This document shows positions 19,392 to 28,584 of a stretch of DNA of 38,569 nucleotides, in pieces (position 1 is the stretch's first letter; each line of letters begins with the position of its first letter). Source of the stretch: Balneolaceae bacterium (GTDB lineage: Bacteria > Bacteroidota > Rhodothermia > Balneolales > Balneolaceae); assembly GCA_007693295.1 (NCBI GenBank), contig REDT01000177.1:1-38569 (forward strand). Reading direction: 5' to 3'. The translations under genes and the position numbers were made by a program. A model generated the notes under the pieces. That model was given only the letters and a program-made list of their open reading frames with translations. It did not search any database and was not told the DNA's origin.

Positions 19392-21233
19392 ATGAAAACA
19401 GTTATCACATTCATAATATCGGTTGTACTTTTTGTGCCGGTATTTTCTCAGATCAGTGAGCAGGAGCTCCATCGGTTTGAAGGGAAGCTCGATTCCATAT
19501 CGGTACAGTACAACATACCCTCCATTGGCTATAGTATCGTGAGCAGCGGGGGTGTATTGAAATCAGGAGCCGTCGGGTTGGCAAATATCGAAGAGGGGCG
19601 TGAAGCGACCCCGCAAACTCTTTACAGAGTGGGTTCTGTTACAAAATCCTTTGTAGCACTGGGCATATTGAGGTTGGTGGAAGAAGGGCGTTTATCCCTT
19701 GAGGATCCGCTGCGCGAGCTGATTCCTGATTTGGATATTCAAAACCGATGGGAACAGCAATCACCCGTTCTTCTGAAGCATCTGCTCGAACATACGGCAG
19801 GTTTCAGGGATATCTATCTGAGAGAATTTGCAGTGGAAGTTGATGCCCATATCCCGCCACTGGAAGAGATTGTGCACCGTTATCCCGAATACTGGAAATC
19901 ACGATGGGAACCGGGTACTCGACATGCCTATTCAAACAATGGATACTCCTTGCTTGGCCTGATCATTGAAAATGCGAGCGGAATGCCATATGAAGATTAC
20001 CTGGCTAAAGTTATTCTTGACCCTGTTGGAATGGAGAATAGTGATTTCCGGGGAAGTGACCATAGGAACCTGGCTTATTCCTATAATGACGAGGGAGAGC
20101 TGCAGCAGCCAAGGCCTATTTATGATCATCCGGCCGGGTATCTGCATACAACTCCGGATGACATGGGTAAATTTGTTCACTGGATGCTCAACAAAACAAA
20201 CCTGAATGATGAGCCGCTGATCAGTGAAGAGTTGTTTAGAAATATGGAGCGCCCACTCAGTATTATCGGAGCAGATGAGAGAATGGCAGGATATGGCCTT
20301 GGCAATTACACGGTATTTGCCAAAGGGTACCGGGGTCAGGGCCACTCAGGAGGGATTGATCAATATCTGTCCAATTACAGCTATTTTGAAGAAACGGGTG
20401 TAGGTTTTTACTACACAATGACACATATGTCTATCAATGCATTTCAGGAAATCAACTCTCTGCTGTATGAGCTACTTTTGAAGGAAGAAAATCCTGTTCC
20501 ACCCTACCAGCTTTACCAGGATCCGGATGAAATTACAGGCTGGTATTCTCCCAAAAGTTACAGAATTGAATTAATGAGGATAGCCGATGAGCTTTTTAAC
20601 CCGGTAAGAATATTTATGGATGGAGATACGCTAAGGCTGTCAAACCTTACAGGGCTCAGCATGGCACTATCGCACGATGGCGATAACTATTTTCGTGCAG
20701 CTGATGAACCTGTTTCATCACTCTGGGTTGGTCGGTTTAGTGATAAAACCGTTCTTTCTTCAAGCCGACAGGGTGCAGGTGGGTATTTTGAGCAAAAGAG
20801 TTTTTTGAGGGTCATGTGGAAAACCATTCTGTTTTCATTCTCTTTCCTATGGATTATTCTATCCCTGATCGGCACTCCCGGTATCTATTTGTACAAGCTG
20901 ATAAGGAAGCAGAACAAGGAAAACCTGCATACAGGTGCGTTTCTCTATCAGTTCTTTGCTGGATTACTACTAATTCTTATGATCTTGTTATCAATGCAGC
21001 TTGGTGATCTTAATGTTTTAGCAACCATGAATTCAATCACGATTGGCATTGCGGCCATAAGTGTATTGATGCCTGTAATGATAATACTGGGGTTGATAGC
21101 TGTTTTCAAAAATTCAGTTTTCAACTCTAATTGGGGGCGGTACCTGATATACGTCACATACGGTTCCTGGGTGATTTTTTTAGGCATTCTGTTAAGCTAT
21201 GGTTTAATCCCGTTTATTACGTGGTTAAACTGA
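19392..21233 (+). CDS. Serine hydrolase, class C beta-lactamase/penicillin-binding-like, with C-terminal TM domain
   Basis: SxxK motif in GSVTKSF, YxN in YSNNGYSLLG, HSGGIDQY as third motif; several C-terminal hydrophobic helices. Confidence 0.9.
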   Translation: MKTVITFIISVVLFVPVFSQISEQELHRFEGKLDSISVQYNIPSIGYSIVSSGGVLKSGAVGLANIEEGREATPQTLYRVGSVTKSFVALGILRLVEEGRLSLEDPLRELIPDLDIQNRWEQQSPVLLKHLLEHTAGFRDIYLREFAVEVDAHIPPLEEIVHRYPEYWKSRWEPGTRHAYSNNGYSLLGLIIENASGMPYEDYLAKVILDPVGMENSDFRGSDHRNLAYSYNDEGELQQPRPIYDHPAGYLHTTPDDMGKFVHWMLNKTNLNDEPLISEELFRNMERPLSIIGADERMAGYGLGNYTVFAKGYRGQGHSGGIDQYLSNYSYFEETGVGFYYTMTHMSINAFQEINSLLYELLLKEENPVPPYQLYQDPDEITGWYSPKSYRIELMRIADELFNPVRIFMDGDTLRLSNLTGLSMALSHDGDNYFRAADEPVSSLWVGRFSDKTVLSSSRQGAGGYFEQKSFLRVMWKTILFSFSFLWIILSLIGTPGIYLYKLIRKQNKENLHTGAFLYQFFAGLLLILMILLSMQLGDLNVLATMNSITIGIAAISVLMPVMIILGLIAVFKNSVFNSNWGRYLIYVTYGSWVIFLGILLSYGLIPFITWLN

Positions 21234-21291
21234 AAAACCATGATTCAAAACTTCTGAATTTACCTGAAGTTTAATTAAGGCTGAATCAAAT

Positions 21292-21738
21292 ATGATTGCA
21301 CGTATTTCAACAAACTTACCCTGCAGTGAAGAGCAGTTGTGGGAGAAAATCACAGACCCTAAATCATTGCAGTTTGTTGCTTCCCCGGTTTTGAAATTTA
21401 TCCCGGTTGGAAAAAACGATCTTGATAAAGAGTGGGAACTAAATCAGGATTATAACCTGAATCTCTATCTCTTCGGTTTTATTCCTTTGGGCCGTCATCG
21501 CATACGGGTTGTAAATATTGATAGGGGTAAAAACAAAATTGAAAGCAGTGAAAGCGGACTGCTTGCACGTGTTTGGAATCACACCATTCTGTTTTGGGAA
21601 ACCGATCGAAAGTTGGTTCACTATACAGATATCATTGAGATCAAGGCGGGCCTTTTGACTCCGTTCATTTGGGCTTTTGCACACCTTTTCTATCGCCATC
21701 GTCAGAGACGCTGGAAACAATTGTTTGAGCGCTTATAA
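21292..21738 (+). CDS. SRPBCC-like small protein
   Basis: 148 aa; N-terminus 'MIARISTNLPCSEEQLWEKITDPKSLQFVASPV' typical of polyketide cyclase/START-like proteins. Confidence 0.55.
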   Translation: MIARISTNLPCSEEQLWEKITDPKSLQFVASPVLKFIPVGKNDLDKEWELNQDYNLNLYLFGFIPLGRHRIRVVNIDRGKNKIESSESGLLARVWNHTILFWETDRKLVHYTDIIEIKAGLLTPFIWAFAHLFYRHRQRRWKQLFERL

Positions 21739-21848
21739 CAGGGAGATTTTCCACCAAACAATCAGGTGTTCCCCTACAGATATAATTTAGTTCAACGATT
21801 ACATTGGTTTAGGCTACTTAATCAACAACAATATTGCAGAGTCCGGTT

Positions 21849-22892
21849 ATGAAAGCCGTATACAGCTTTCTTCTCATAATTGCGGTGCTTCATATGGTAT
21901 CAGGCTGTTCTGCAAGAACGCCGGACATAAACGCGCCGAATGCCGTAACAGATCTTAAAGCGATAGAAATAGGAGGGATGGATCAATGGGTTATGATTCG
22001 AGGAGAAGACAGATCCAACCCGGTCCTGCTCTGGCTGCACGGCGGACCTGGTGCGGCACAGATACCGGTTCACTGGGCGTTCAACAGAGACCTGGAAAGG
22101 GAGTTCGTGGTGGTTCACTGGGACCAGCGGGGAGCGGGTAAGTCGAACCATAGTGGTTTCAGTGAAGAGACCATGACCCTTGATCGCTTTATCGAAGATG
22201 TTCACGAAATGACGCAGTACCTGAAGGAGCGTTTTAATCAGGAAAAGATTTTCCTGCTTGGCCACTCATGGGGCACCCAGCTGGGAATTCTTACCGTCCA
22301 GCGCTACCCGGATCACTATCACGCGTTTATTTCGGTTGCCCAGGTTGTTCAGCCTCAGCGGGCCGAAAAAATTTCATACGAGTGGTTGAAGCATCAGGTA
22401 GATGAGCACGGTTCAAGACGGCAAAAAAGAGAGTTTGAGGAGCTGGGTCCCCCTCCATACAAAGAGCACGATCGCTATGTATCGTTCGCAAAAATGAAGG
22501 ATTCGTTTGGTGGCAGCATGGATATCGGAATGGGACAGCTGGCATGGATATCATTCGGAGCCAGTGAGTACACCATCAGAGATTATGCCAAATGGTTAAG
22601 AGGAGCAAACCGGGGAAGCGGGCCCATGTGGGAAGAGACGAGAGATTTGGACCTGTTCAGGCTTATCCCATCTCTGGAAGTTCCGGTCTGGTTCATTGTC
22701 GGCAGTAATGACTACAATACTCCCGCTGTTTTGGTTGAAGAGTATTACGAGTTTGTGCAAGCACCCAGGGGTAAAGAGCTCATTATAATGGAAAACACCG
22801 CTCATACACCTTTCATGGGAGACCCGGTGGGGTTTAACCGGGAGGTAAATCGAATAAAACAGTCATTATTAAGTGAACAGGAGGGGCAATAA
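21849..22892 (+). CDS. Alpha/beta hydrolase lipoprotein, proline iminopeptidase-like
   Basis: Lipobox VSGC; LWLHGGPGAAQ, HWDQRGAGKS, GHSWGTQLG nucleophile elbow. ATG at 21849 preferred to TTG at 21834. Confidence 0.88.
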   Translation: MKAVYSFLLIIAVLHMVSGCSARTPDINAPNAVTDLKAIEIGGMDQWVMIRGEDRSNPVLLWLHGGPGAAQIPVHWAFNRDLEREFVVVHWDQRGAGKSNHSGFSEETMTLDRFIEDVHEMTQYLKERFNQEKIFLLGHSWGTQLGILTVQRYPDHYHAFISVAQVVQPQRAEKISYEWLKHQVDEHGSRRQKREFEELGPPPYKEHDRYVSFAKMKDSFGGSMDIGMGQLAWISFGASEYTIRDYAKWLRGANRGSGPMWEETRDLDLFRLIPSLEVPVWFIVGSNDYNTPAVLVEEYYEFVQAPRGKELIIMENTAHTPFMGDPVGFNREVNRIKQSLLSEQEGQ

Positions 22893-23878
22893 TGGCAAAA
22901 GTCATTCTTTGGTGGATTGCAGGGGGATTGCTGCTTTTGATAGTTTGGGGTTCAGTTCTCTATATCAAGGATATGAATCGAGCTTATGAACGGATCAGCG
23001 GGAAGAGTACGATTATACCATCACCCTTTGGTGCTATCGAATACAGTAAAGGTGGTAACGCCTCCGGGTATCCCGTATTGGTCATCCACGGGGGTGGTGG
23101 CGGGTACGATCAGGGGGAACTCATCGCAGATGTTGTGTTGGAGGAGCATTTTTACCGGATTGCTCCGTCTCGCTTCGGATACCTGGGATCTGAACTACCG
23201 GATAATACCACCTGGGATGACCAGGCAGATGCATACGCTTATCTGCTCGATCAACTGGAGATTGATAAAGTTGCCGTTATAGCCATGTCTCAGGGAGGGG
23301 CTTCGGCGCTTCTGTTTGCCGTAAACCATCCGGAGCGGGTATCATCACTGACGTGCTTATCCTGCGGTGTGGCGGCTTCTGAATCTGAACTTCAGTCCGA
23401 AGCCAACAGAAAAGGCAATGCACTGAAGGCGATTTTTACCTATGACTTTCCCTATTGGGCAGTATCAAAACTGTTCAAAAAGCAGTTTATGGGTGTGATG
23501 GGGGCAAACAAGGAAGTAATCGCCGGCCTTACACCCTCGCAGATGGAGATGGTTAATCGTTTAATCGAGTTCATGAACCCTGCGTCACCACGATCTGCAG
23601 GTGCTGCTTTTGATAACGAGGCAGCACTTCCGGGAGGGCGTATTGCTGCGATCACTTCACCGACCCTGATTATCCACGCCCAAGACGATATGCTTCAGCT
23701 CTATCACAATGCCGAATTTGCAGCATCTGCCATTCCGGGCTCTAAACTGATGAGTTATGATTCCGGCGGGCATATTCTTATGGCCGTAGAGCAGGCAGCA
23801 GTGAGAAAGGCCGTGAGTGATCACATTTACGGAAATATGAACATCCTGAATTCCTCGAAACCTGAGTTCGATTTTTAA
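22892..23878 (+). CDS. Membrane-anchored alpha/beta hydrolase
   Basis: N-terminal TM; VLVIHGGGGGYDQG, AMSQGGAS elbow, late SGGHI. Start overlaps previous stop (TAATG). Confidence 0.87.
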   Translation: MAKVILWWIAGGLLLLIVWGSVLYIKDMNRAYERISGKSTIIPSPFGAIEYSKGGNASGYPVLVIHGGGGGYDQGELIADVVLEEHFYRIAPSRFGYLGSELPDNTTWDDQADAYAYLLDQLEIDKVAVIAMSQGGASALLFAVNHPERVSSLTCLSCGVAASESELQSEANRKGNALKAIFTYDFPYWAVSKLFKKQFMGVMGANKEVIAGLTPSQMEMVNRLIEFMNPASPRSAGAAFDNEAALPGGRIAAITSPTLIIHAQDDMLQLYHNAEFAASAIPGSKLMSYDSGGHILMAVEQAAVRKAVSDHIYGNMNILNSSKPEFDF

Positions 23879-24002
23879 TCTGTATCAAAGTGCATCTTTT
23901 TGGACAGCCTCGGAGAATTGGTTCGTTGCTTCAATACTGTTTAGCCTATATTTGTGGCTTAGTTGAATTGGTCTGCTCAATAACTTACTCCTGTACTTCA
24001 GC

Positions 24003-24959
24003 TTACTGTGATGTTTCTGCGGCTGATTTCGTGAGTTCGCTGCAAACCCCCCAAATTTTGTTCACCATACCTGTGTTGAGGGCATAAGCCGGATACACAT
24101 CGGCACCCAATCCCTGCTTAATATCCGTAATGATTCCGGCGCCCGTTTTTGCAGGCTGCATCACCTCCAGTTTGTGATTGAGATGCACACCACTCAGTTC
24201 CCTGAACCGATCCGAAGTGCAGATTTCGTAGTAAAGGTTCGCGGTAAATTCCGGCGGGCGAAAAAATAGGTTTTGTACCCTTGCAATGATTCGCCAATGC
24301 GGCTTTACCTTCATCAAGGCATCTTTCGACATGGTGGCTCCGTTAATCTGCAGGGAATAGATGTTGATTCCATCCTCTTTAAACTCTTCGGCCATTTTGA
24401 AAGTGAGCATCAGCAGCGCCATTTTGGAGTTTCGATAATTGATGTAGACGCTGTGAGAACGCGGATCTTCCGGCTCATTTTGAAGCTGCTCTAAATCGAT
24501 CTCTTTTTTTGGATTCAGAAAGTGCTTGATGATGTTGCTTCCGGCATGAAGAACCCGGGCATCGTCAGATTCAGAGAGCAGGTCGCGGAGCAGCATGGTC
24601 ATCAGGAAGGGCCCAATCACATTGGTTGCAAACGTAATTTCGATCCCGTCAACACTCTGCTTATATGGAGCTCCATGGTTAAAATAGGCCGCATTATGGA
24701 TCAGGATATCGAGCTCCTTGTATTTACTTCGATATGATTCGCAGAACGAACGGATTGACGCTATGGAACTCATATCCATTTCTTCGAGGTGTACACGATT
24801 GTTGCCGGACAGATTTTCAATCTCCGCGCGAACCGGTTCACTTTTCCCCCTGTTTCTGCAGGCCATAATCACTGTGTGGCCCTCCTTGGCAAAGCGGATG
24901 GCAGCGGCTTTGCCGATTCCCGAATTGGCTCCGGTAATGATAACGTTAAGTTGTTTCAT
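24003..24959 (-). CDS. SDR family NAD(P)-dependent oxidoreductase (retinol dehydrogenase-like)
   Basis: IITGANSGIGKAAA, ILIHNAAY, VYINYRNSKMALLM (YxxxK region). Confidence 0.9.
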   Translation of the reverse strand: MKQLNVIITGANSGIGKAAAIRFAKEGHTVIMACRNRGKSEPVRAEIENLSGNNRVHLEEMDMSSIASIRSFCESYRSKYKELDILIHNAAYFNHGAPYKQSVDGIEITFATNVIGPFLMTMLLRDLLSESDDARVLHAGSNIIKHFLNPKKEIDLEQLQNEPEDPRSHSVYINYRNSKMALLMLTFKMAEEFKEDGINIYSLQINGATMSKDALMKVKPHWRIIARVQNLFFRPPEFTANLYYEICTSDRFRELSGVHLNHKLEVMQPAKTGAGIITDIKQGLGADVYPAYALNTGMVNKIWGVCSELTKSAAETSQ

Positions 24960-25124
24960 GGCCGCACTTTATAAAGTTTGCCTGAATCGATAGATTGTAT
25001 AATCGTTATTATTGCGTTAATGGCTGCAATGTGACCAAAACTGTATAATTGATTCCTTTTTGAAACGATCATTACTGTAACTGTATTTATAAAGTTAAAC
25101 CTAAAATTAACTAAAAAATAAGCT

Positions 25125-25868
25125 ATGCAAGAAATTATCATCACCGGAGCTTCAAGAGGATTTGGCCGTCATGTCGCGCTGAAACTGGCTAAGCCGGGAA
25201 AACGGCTTCACCTCATATCACGCAGTGAAGCCACTGAAACCGGCGCTGAAGCGCGCAAGCTTGGAGCTGAAGTCAAAATTTGGAGTATCGATCTGAGCAA
25301 TACCGCTGAGCTTGAAAAGACGTTTTCACCGGTACTGAATTCAATACGGGCAGAAGACACCGATTTTATCGGGCTGATCAACAATGCGGGAACGCTCAAA
25401 CCCGTCGGGCCACTCGGTAAATATGATACACAGGAGTACCGTGACCATCTCGAACTGAATTATGTTTCGCCGGCTGTACTTACACATCTGTTTGTTAAAC
25501 GTTATCAGGCTGAACCGATAACCAAGCGTGTTCTCTTCGTAGGGTCAGGTGCATCGCAAAGGCCCATCCACGGCTGGAGCCACTACTGCAGCAGCAAGGC
25601 CGGCGTAGATATGCTGGCAAAAACTATCGCCCTGGAGCAGGACAGTATGGAGCACAAGGTGGAAACGGCAGTCTTTAATCCGGGCCGCATTGAAACCGAT
25701 ATGCAGGAGCTGATACGGGAACTGGATAAAGAGGACTTTCCGCTAGTGGATGATTTTATCGCATCCGCCAAAGACGGGCGCAATCTGCCGCCCGAAACGG
25801 TAGCTGAAAAACTGACTCAGATTTTTACCGGAGATAATTATCCGCACGGGGAAATTACCGGGAGATAA
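25125..25868 (+). CDS. SDR family oxidoreductase
   Basis: IITGASRGFGRHVA, LINNAGTL, SHYCSSKAGVDML (YxxxK region). Confidence 0.9.
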   Translation: MQEIIITGASRGFGRHVALKLAKPGKRLHLISRSEATETGAEARKLGAEVKIWSIDLSNTAELEKTFSPVLNSIRAEDTDFIGLINNAGTLKPVGPLGKYDTQEYRDHLELNYVSPAVLTHLFVKRYQAEPITKRVLFVGSGASQRPIHGWSHYCSSKAGVDMLAKTIALEQDSMEHKVETAVFNPGRIETDMQELIRELDKEDFPLVDDFIASAKDGRNLPPETVAEKLTQIFTGDNYPHGEITGR

Positions 25869-26048
25869 ATTTGGGCTGATCTTTTCGTACCCATCCACCG
25901 GCTCTCTATCTAAGTCGAACTGCACGCCACAAGGAGGGAGTGACGTTTTGCGAAACAACTCTTTCCAATGCCTGAATTGCTCCGATGGTTATTACATTTC
26001 GCTGTTAAATTTGGGAAAAAATTTTCAAATTGAGTAGGATTCTAAAGA

Positions 26049-27254
26049 TTATTTGAAATAATCATAACAACTTACAACTTCAGCAATTTTTCCATCCCGC
26101 TCAAACCGGTCGCTTTGATTTAATGTAATAATATGACCTTTTTTGATATCAAAAAAAGTGAGTGCTTCAAAAAGACCGTTTAATTCCCGGTCAAGATTAT
26201 CGGGAGTGAGTTCATAACAAACCTGCATGATTTCCAATGGCTTTGCTTTCCGAAAAGCGATAAAATCACATTCTCCCTCTTCAGAAAAGTAGTTTATCTC
26301 CTTGAATCTCCTCCTTAAAAACAGATAAACCATGTTTTCAAACAGAGGCCCATAATCTGACGTGAATGATTTGGAATTGACGGTTACCAGGCCGGTATCG
26401 ATGGCATATACCTTTCGTGGATTGATCATTTGCTTGCGTACAGAATAGCTGAACTTTGGAATAAACTGGAACAACCAGGACTGCTCAAGGTGTGAAAAAT
26501 ATTCCATCACTGTACTGGTAGCACTGATCCCAATGAGGGATTTAACCCGGTTTGCGGTCACCAGTTTTCCGACATTGGATATGAGATACAAGGCAAGGCG
26601 TTGCAACGATTTTGTATCCCGCACCCCATAGCGAACGGCTATATCCCGAATCAATATATCTTCAAAAAGCTGATGAAGAATATCGTTATTTCCAGTTTTT
26701 ACATATTCAGGAAAACCACCTGTATTCATATACGCTTTTAATGATGATTCTGATGAATTCTTTTTTACAAATCTGAGGTATTCCGGCCATGAAAAAGGGA
26801 ATAGTTCTTTGGTGATATGCCTGCCCGTTAATTTGGTGCCTAATTTCCGGCTCAATAAAGATGCATTCGAACCGGTTATTACCACTTTATACCCTTCATC
26901 CAGTTTTTGTCGAACGTACGTTTCCCAACCGTTTATGTTCTGAATCTCATCAAAAAAGAGAACTTCGCTGTTTGATTCTTTAACAATTTCATCGATCCGG
27001 GAGAAATCATTTAATTGAAATTCATACAGGCGTGGATCTTCGAAATTCAGATAAAATGCCCCTTTATATTTGCTTTCCAATAGCTGATGCAGCAGGGTAC
27101 TTTTGCCGCACCTGCGGATTCCTGAAATGATCAACGCATGTGAAGATAGTTCCGGGATGGAGTGCAATAAATCCCGTTGTAAACCTGATTTACGCTGAGT
27201 CAGGTTAGATTTTTGAGATTCTGCAACTTCGTTTATTGTGGATTTGAGTAACAT
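26049..27254 (-). CDS. AAA (AAA_14)/DUF4143 ATP-binding protein
   Basis: Walker A GIRRCGKST, Walker B VLFFDEIQNI, ITGSNASLLSRKLGTKLTGRHITKELFPFSW, C-terminal GECDFIAFRKAKPLEIMQVCYEL nuclease-like fold region. Confidence 0.92.
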   Translation of the reverse strand: MLLKSTINEVAESQKSNLTQRKSGLQRDLLHSIPELSSHALIISGIRRCGKSTLLHQLLESKYKGAFYLNFEDPRLYEFQLNDFSRIDEIVKESNSEVLFFDEIQNINGWETYVRQKLDEGYKVVITGSNASLLSRKLGTKLTGRHITKELFPFSWPEYLRFVKKNSSESSLKAYMNTGGFPEYVKTGNNDILHQLFEDILIRDIAVRYGVRDTKSLQRLALYLISNVGKLVTANRVKSLIGISATSTVMEYFSHLEQSWLFQFIPKFSYSVRKQMINPRKVYAIDTGLVTVNSKSFTSDYGPLFENMVYLFLRRRFKEINYFSEEGECDFIAFRKAKPLEIMQVCYELTPDNLDRELNGLFEALTFFDIKKGHIITLNQSDRFERDGKIAEVVSCYDYFK

Positions 27255-27259
27255 AATAG

Positions 27260-27309
27260 ATAGTGTTTGTTGCTAAAATACAATAATATTGTTTAGTAAC
27301 AAACACTAT
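27260..27309. promoter_or_regulatory. 50-bp near-perfect palindrome upstream of DUF4143 ATPase
   Basis: Left arm atagtgtttgttgctaaa (27260-27277), right arm tttagtaacaaacactat (27292-27309), 17/18 paired; centre contains acaat-aat-attgt. Confidence 0.85.
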
Positions 27310-27369
27310 TGTTGTTTCGTGGAAGACAACTTTTAATCGGTTAGAACCTTTTCCGATAAATCCGGGATT

Positions 27370-28425
27370 TCATTTACCCAAAAGGGCCCCGAACGGCCTT
27401 AGGTCTTTGCTGTGATTAGAGATGATTTTTATCGTTGCAAGAATCGGCACAAACAAAATCATACCGGCTACCCCCCAAATAATTCCGCCCAATAGTACTG
27501 CGATAATTACGACCAGCGCGTTGAGCTTTACCTCTTTCCCGATGAAATAGGGTTCAAAAAAGTAGCTCTCTACCAGCTGTATGACAATAATAGTGATTGA
27601 AAAAATCACTATATAAGAAATATCCTCAAAGAAAATTATAGCAAAGCTTATAGGCACCAATCCGCTCACAAGGGGTCCGAAATAGGGAATGATAGTAATT
27701 AAAGCTCCGAAAATTGTAATGAGCAGTGCAAATGGCAGCCCAAAGATCAGAAACGTGATATAATACATTACGGCTAAAGAGAGCATCACCTGCGCCCTTC
27801 CCCATAAATATTGATAGACTACTTTGGTGATTTCGTTTACTACATCCCGGGCATTCTCTTTCTCTTTTTTAGTTGAATACAGCCTGACAATGAAGCGCAT
27901 GAATTTCTTACGGTAAAGAAGAAATATGAAAACGTAAACAAAAGCCAACATGAATTTTAACGTAAATTCCAGTACACCGCCTACGAATCCTGCTATTCGG
28001 GTTTCAATATTACCCCACAAGGCACGGATTCTTTCTTCGATAATTTCTTGTTGTTCTTCAATGGTTACCCCTGTTATAGCGGCAATTTGCTCTTCTAAAT
28101 TTTCTATTACTGCCTCTATATTCCCTCTCATTCCGGGAAGCTGGTCTGCAAGTTGACTAATCTGAAGTGTAAACAGGTAAGAGAGTACACCTAAAAATAG
28201 AAACAGTGCAAAAGTGCTGGTAAGGGATGAAAGAATGCTGTTGAACTTATATTTTTCCAAAAAACGGGTAAAGGGAAGGATGAGCATCGCCAAAAATATC
28301 CCGAACGTAAGGGGGATAAGAAAGCTAGCCAAATGGTAAAACACCAGGTAAATAGCTATGAGGAAAAAAAGAAGCCTGTTGGCTTTATTTAGAAAATCCA
28401 TGTTCAGGTTAGGCTTTAGTGTCAA
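27370..28425 (-). CDS. AI-2E family transporter (PerM/YdiK-like)
   Basis: Multi-TM; IPYFGPLVSGLVP, IQLVESYFFEPYFIGKEVKLNALVVIIAVLLGGIIWGVAGMILFVPILA. Confidence 0.93.
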   Translation of the reverse strand: MTLKPNLNMDFLNKANRLLFFLIAIYLVFYHLASFLIPLTFGIFLAMLILPFTRFLEKYKFNSILSSLTSTFALFLFLGVLSYLFTLQISQLADQLPGMRGNIEAVIENLEEQIAAITGVTIEEQQEIIEERIRALWGNIETRIAGFVGGVLEFTLKFMLAFVYVFIFLLYRKKFMRFIVRLYSTKKEKENARDVVNEITKVVYQYLWGRAQVMLSLAVMYYITFLIFGLPFALLITIFGALITIIPYFGPLVSGLVPISFAIIFFEDISYIVIFSITIIVIQLVESYFFEPYFIGKEVKLNALVVIIAVLLGGIIWGVAGMILFVPILATIKIISNHSKDLRPFGALLGK

Positions 28426-28584
28426 TACCGGTATACATATTTAAAAAATATAAAAGATGTTGACTGAAATGTAGTTTAGATTGTCATCGCATTAAAAAGA
28501 ATCAAATACAGTATAATAACATGGTTTTTTTGATTAAGACTTCTTCCACTGCCGTGTTCTGTGATCAACACAGACACTTTATGA

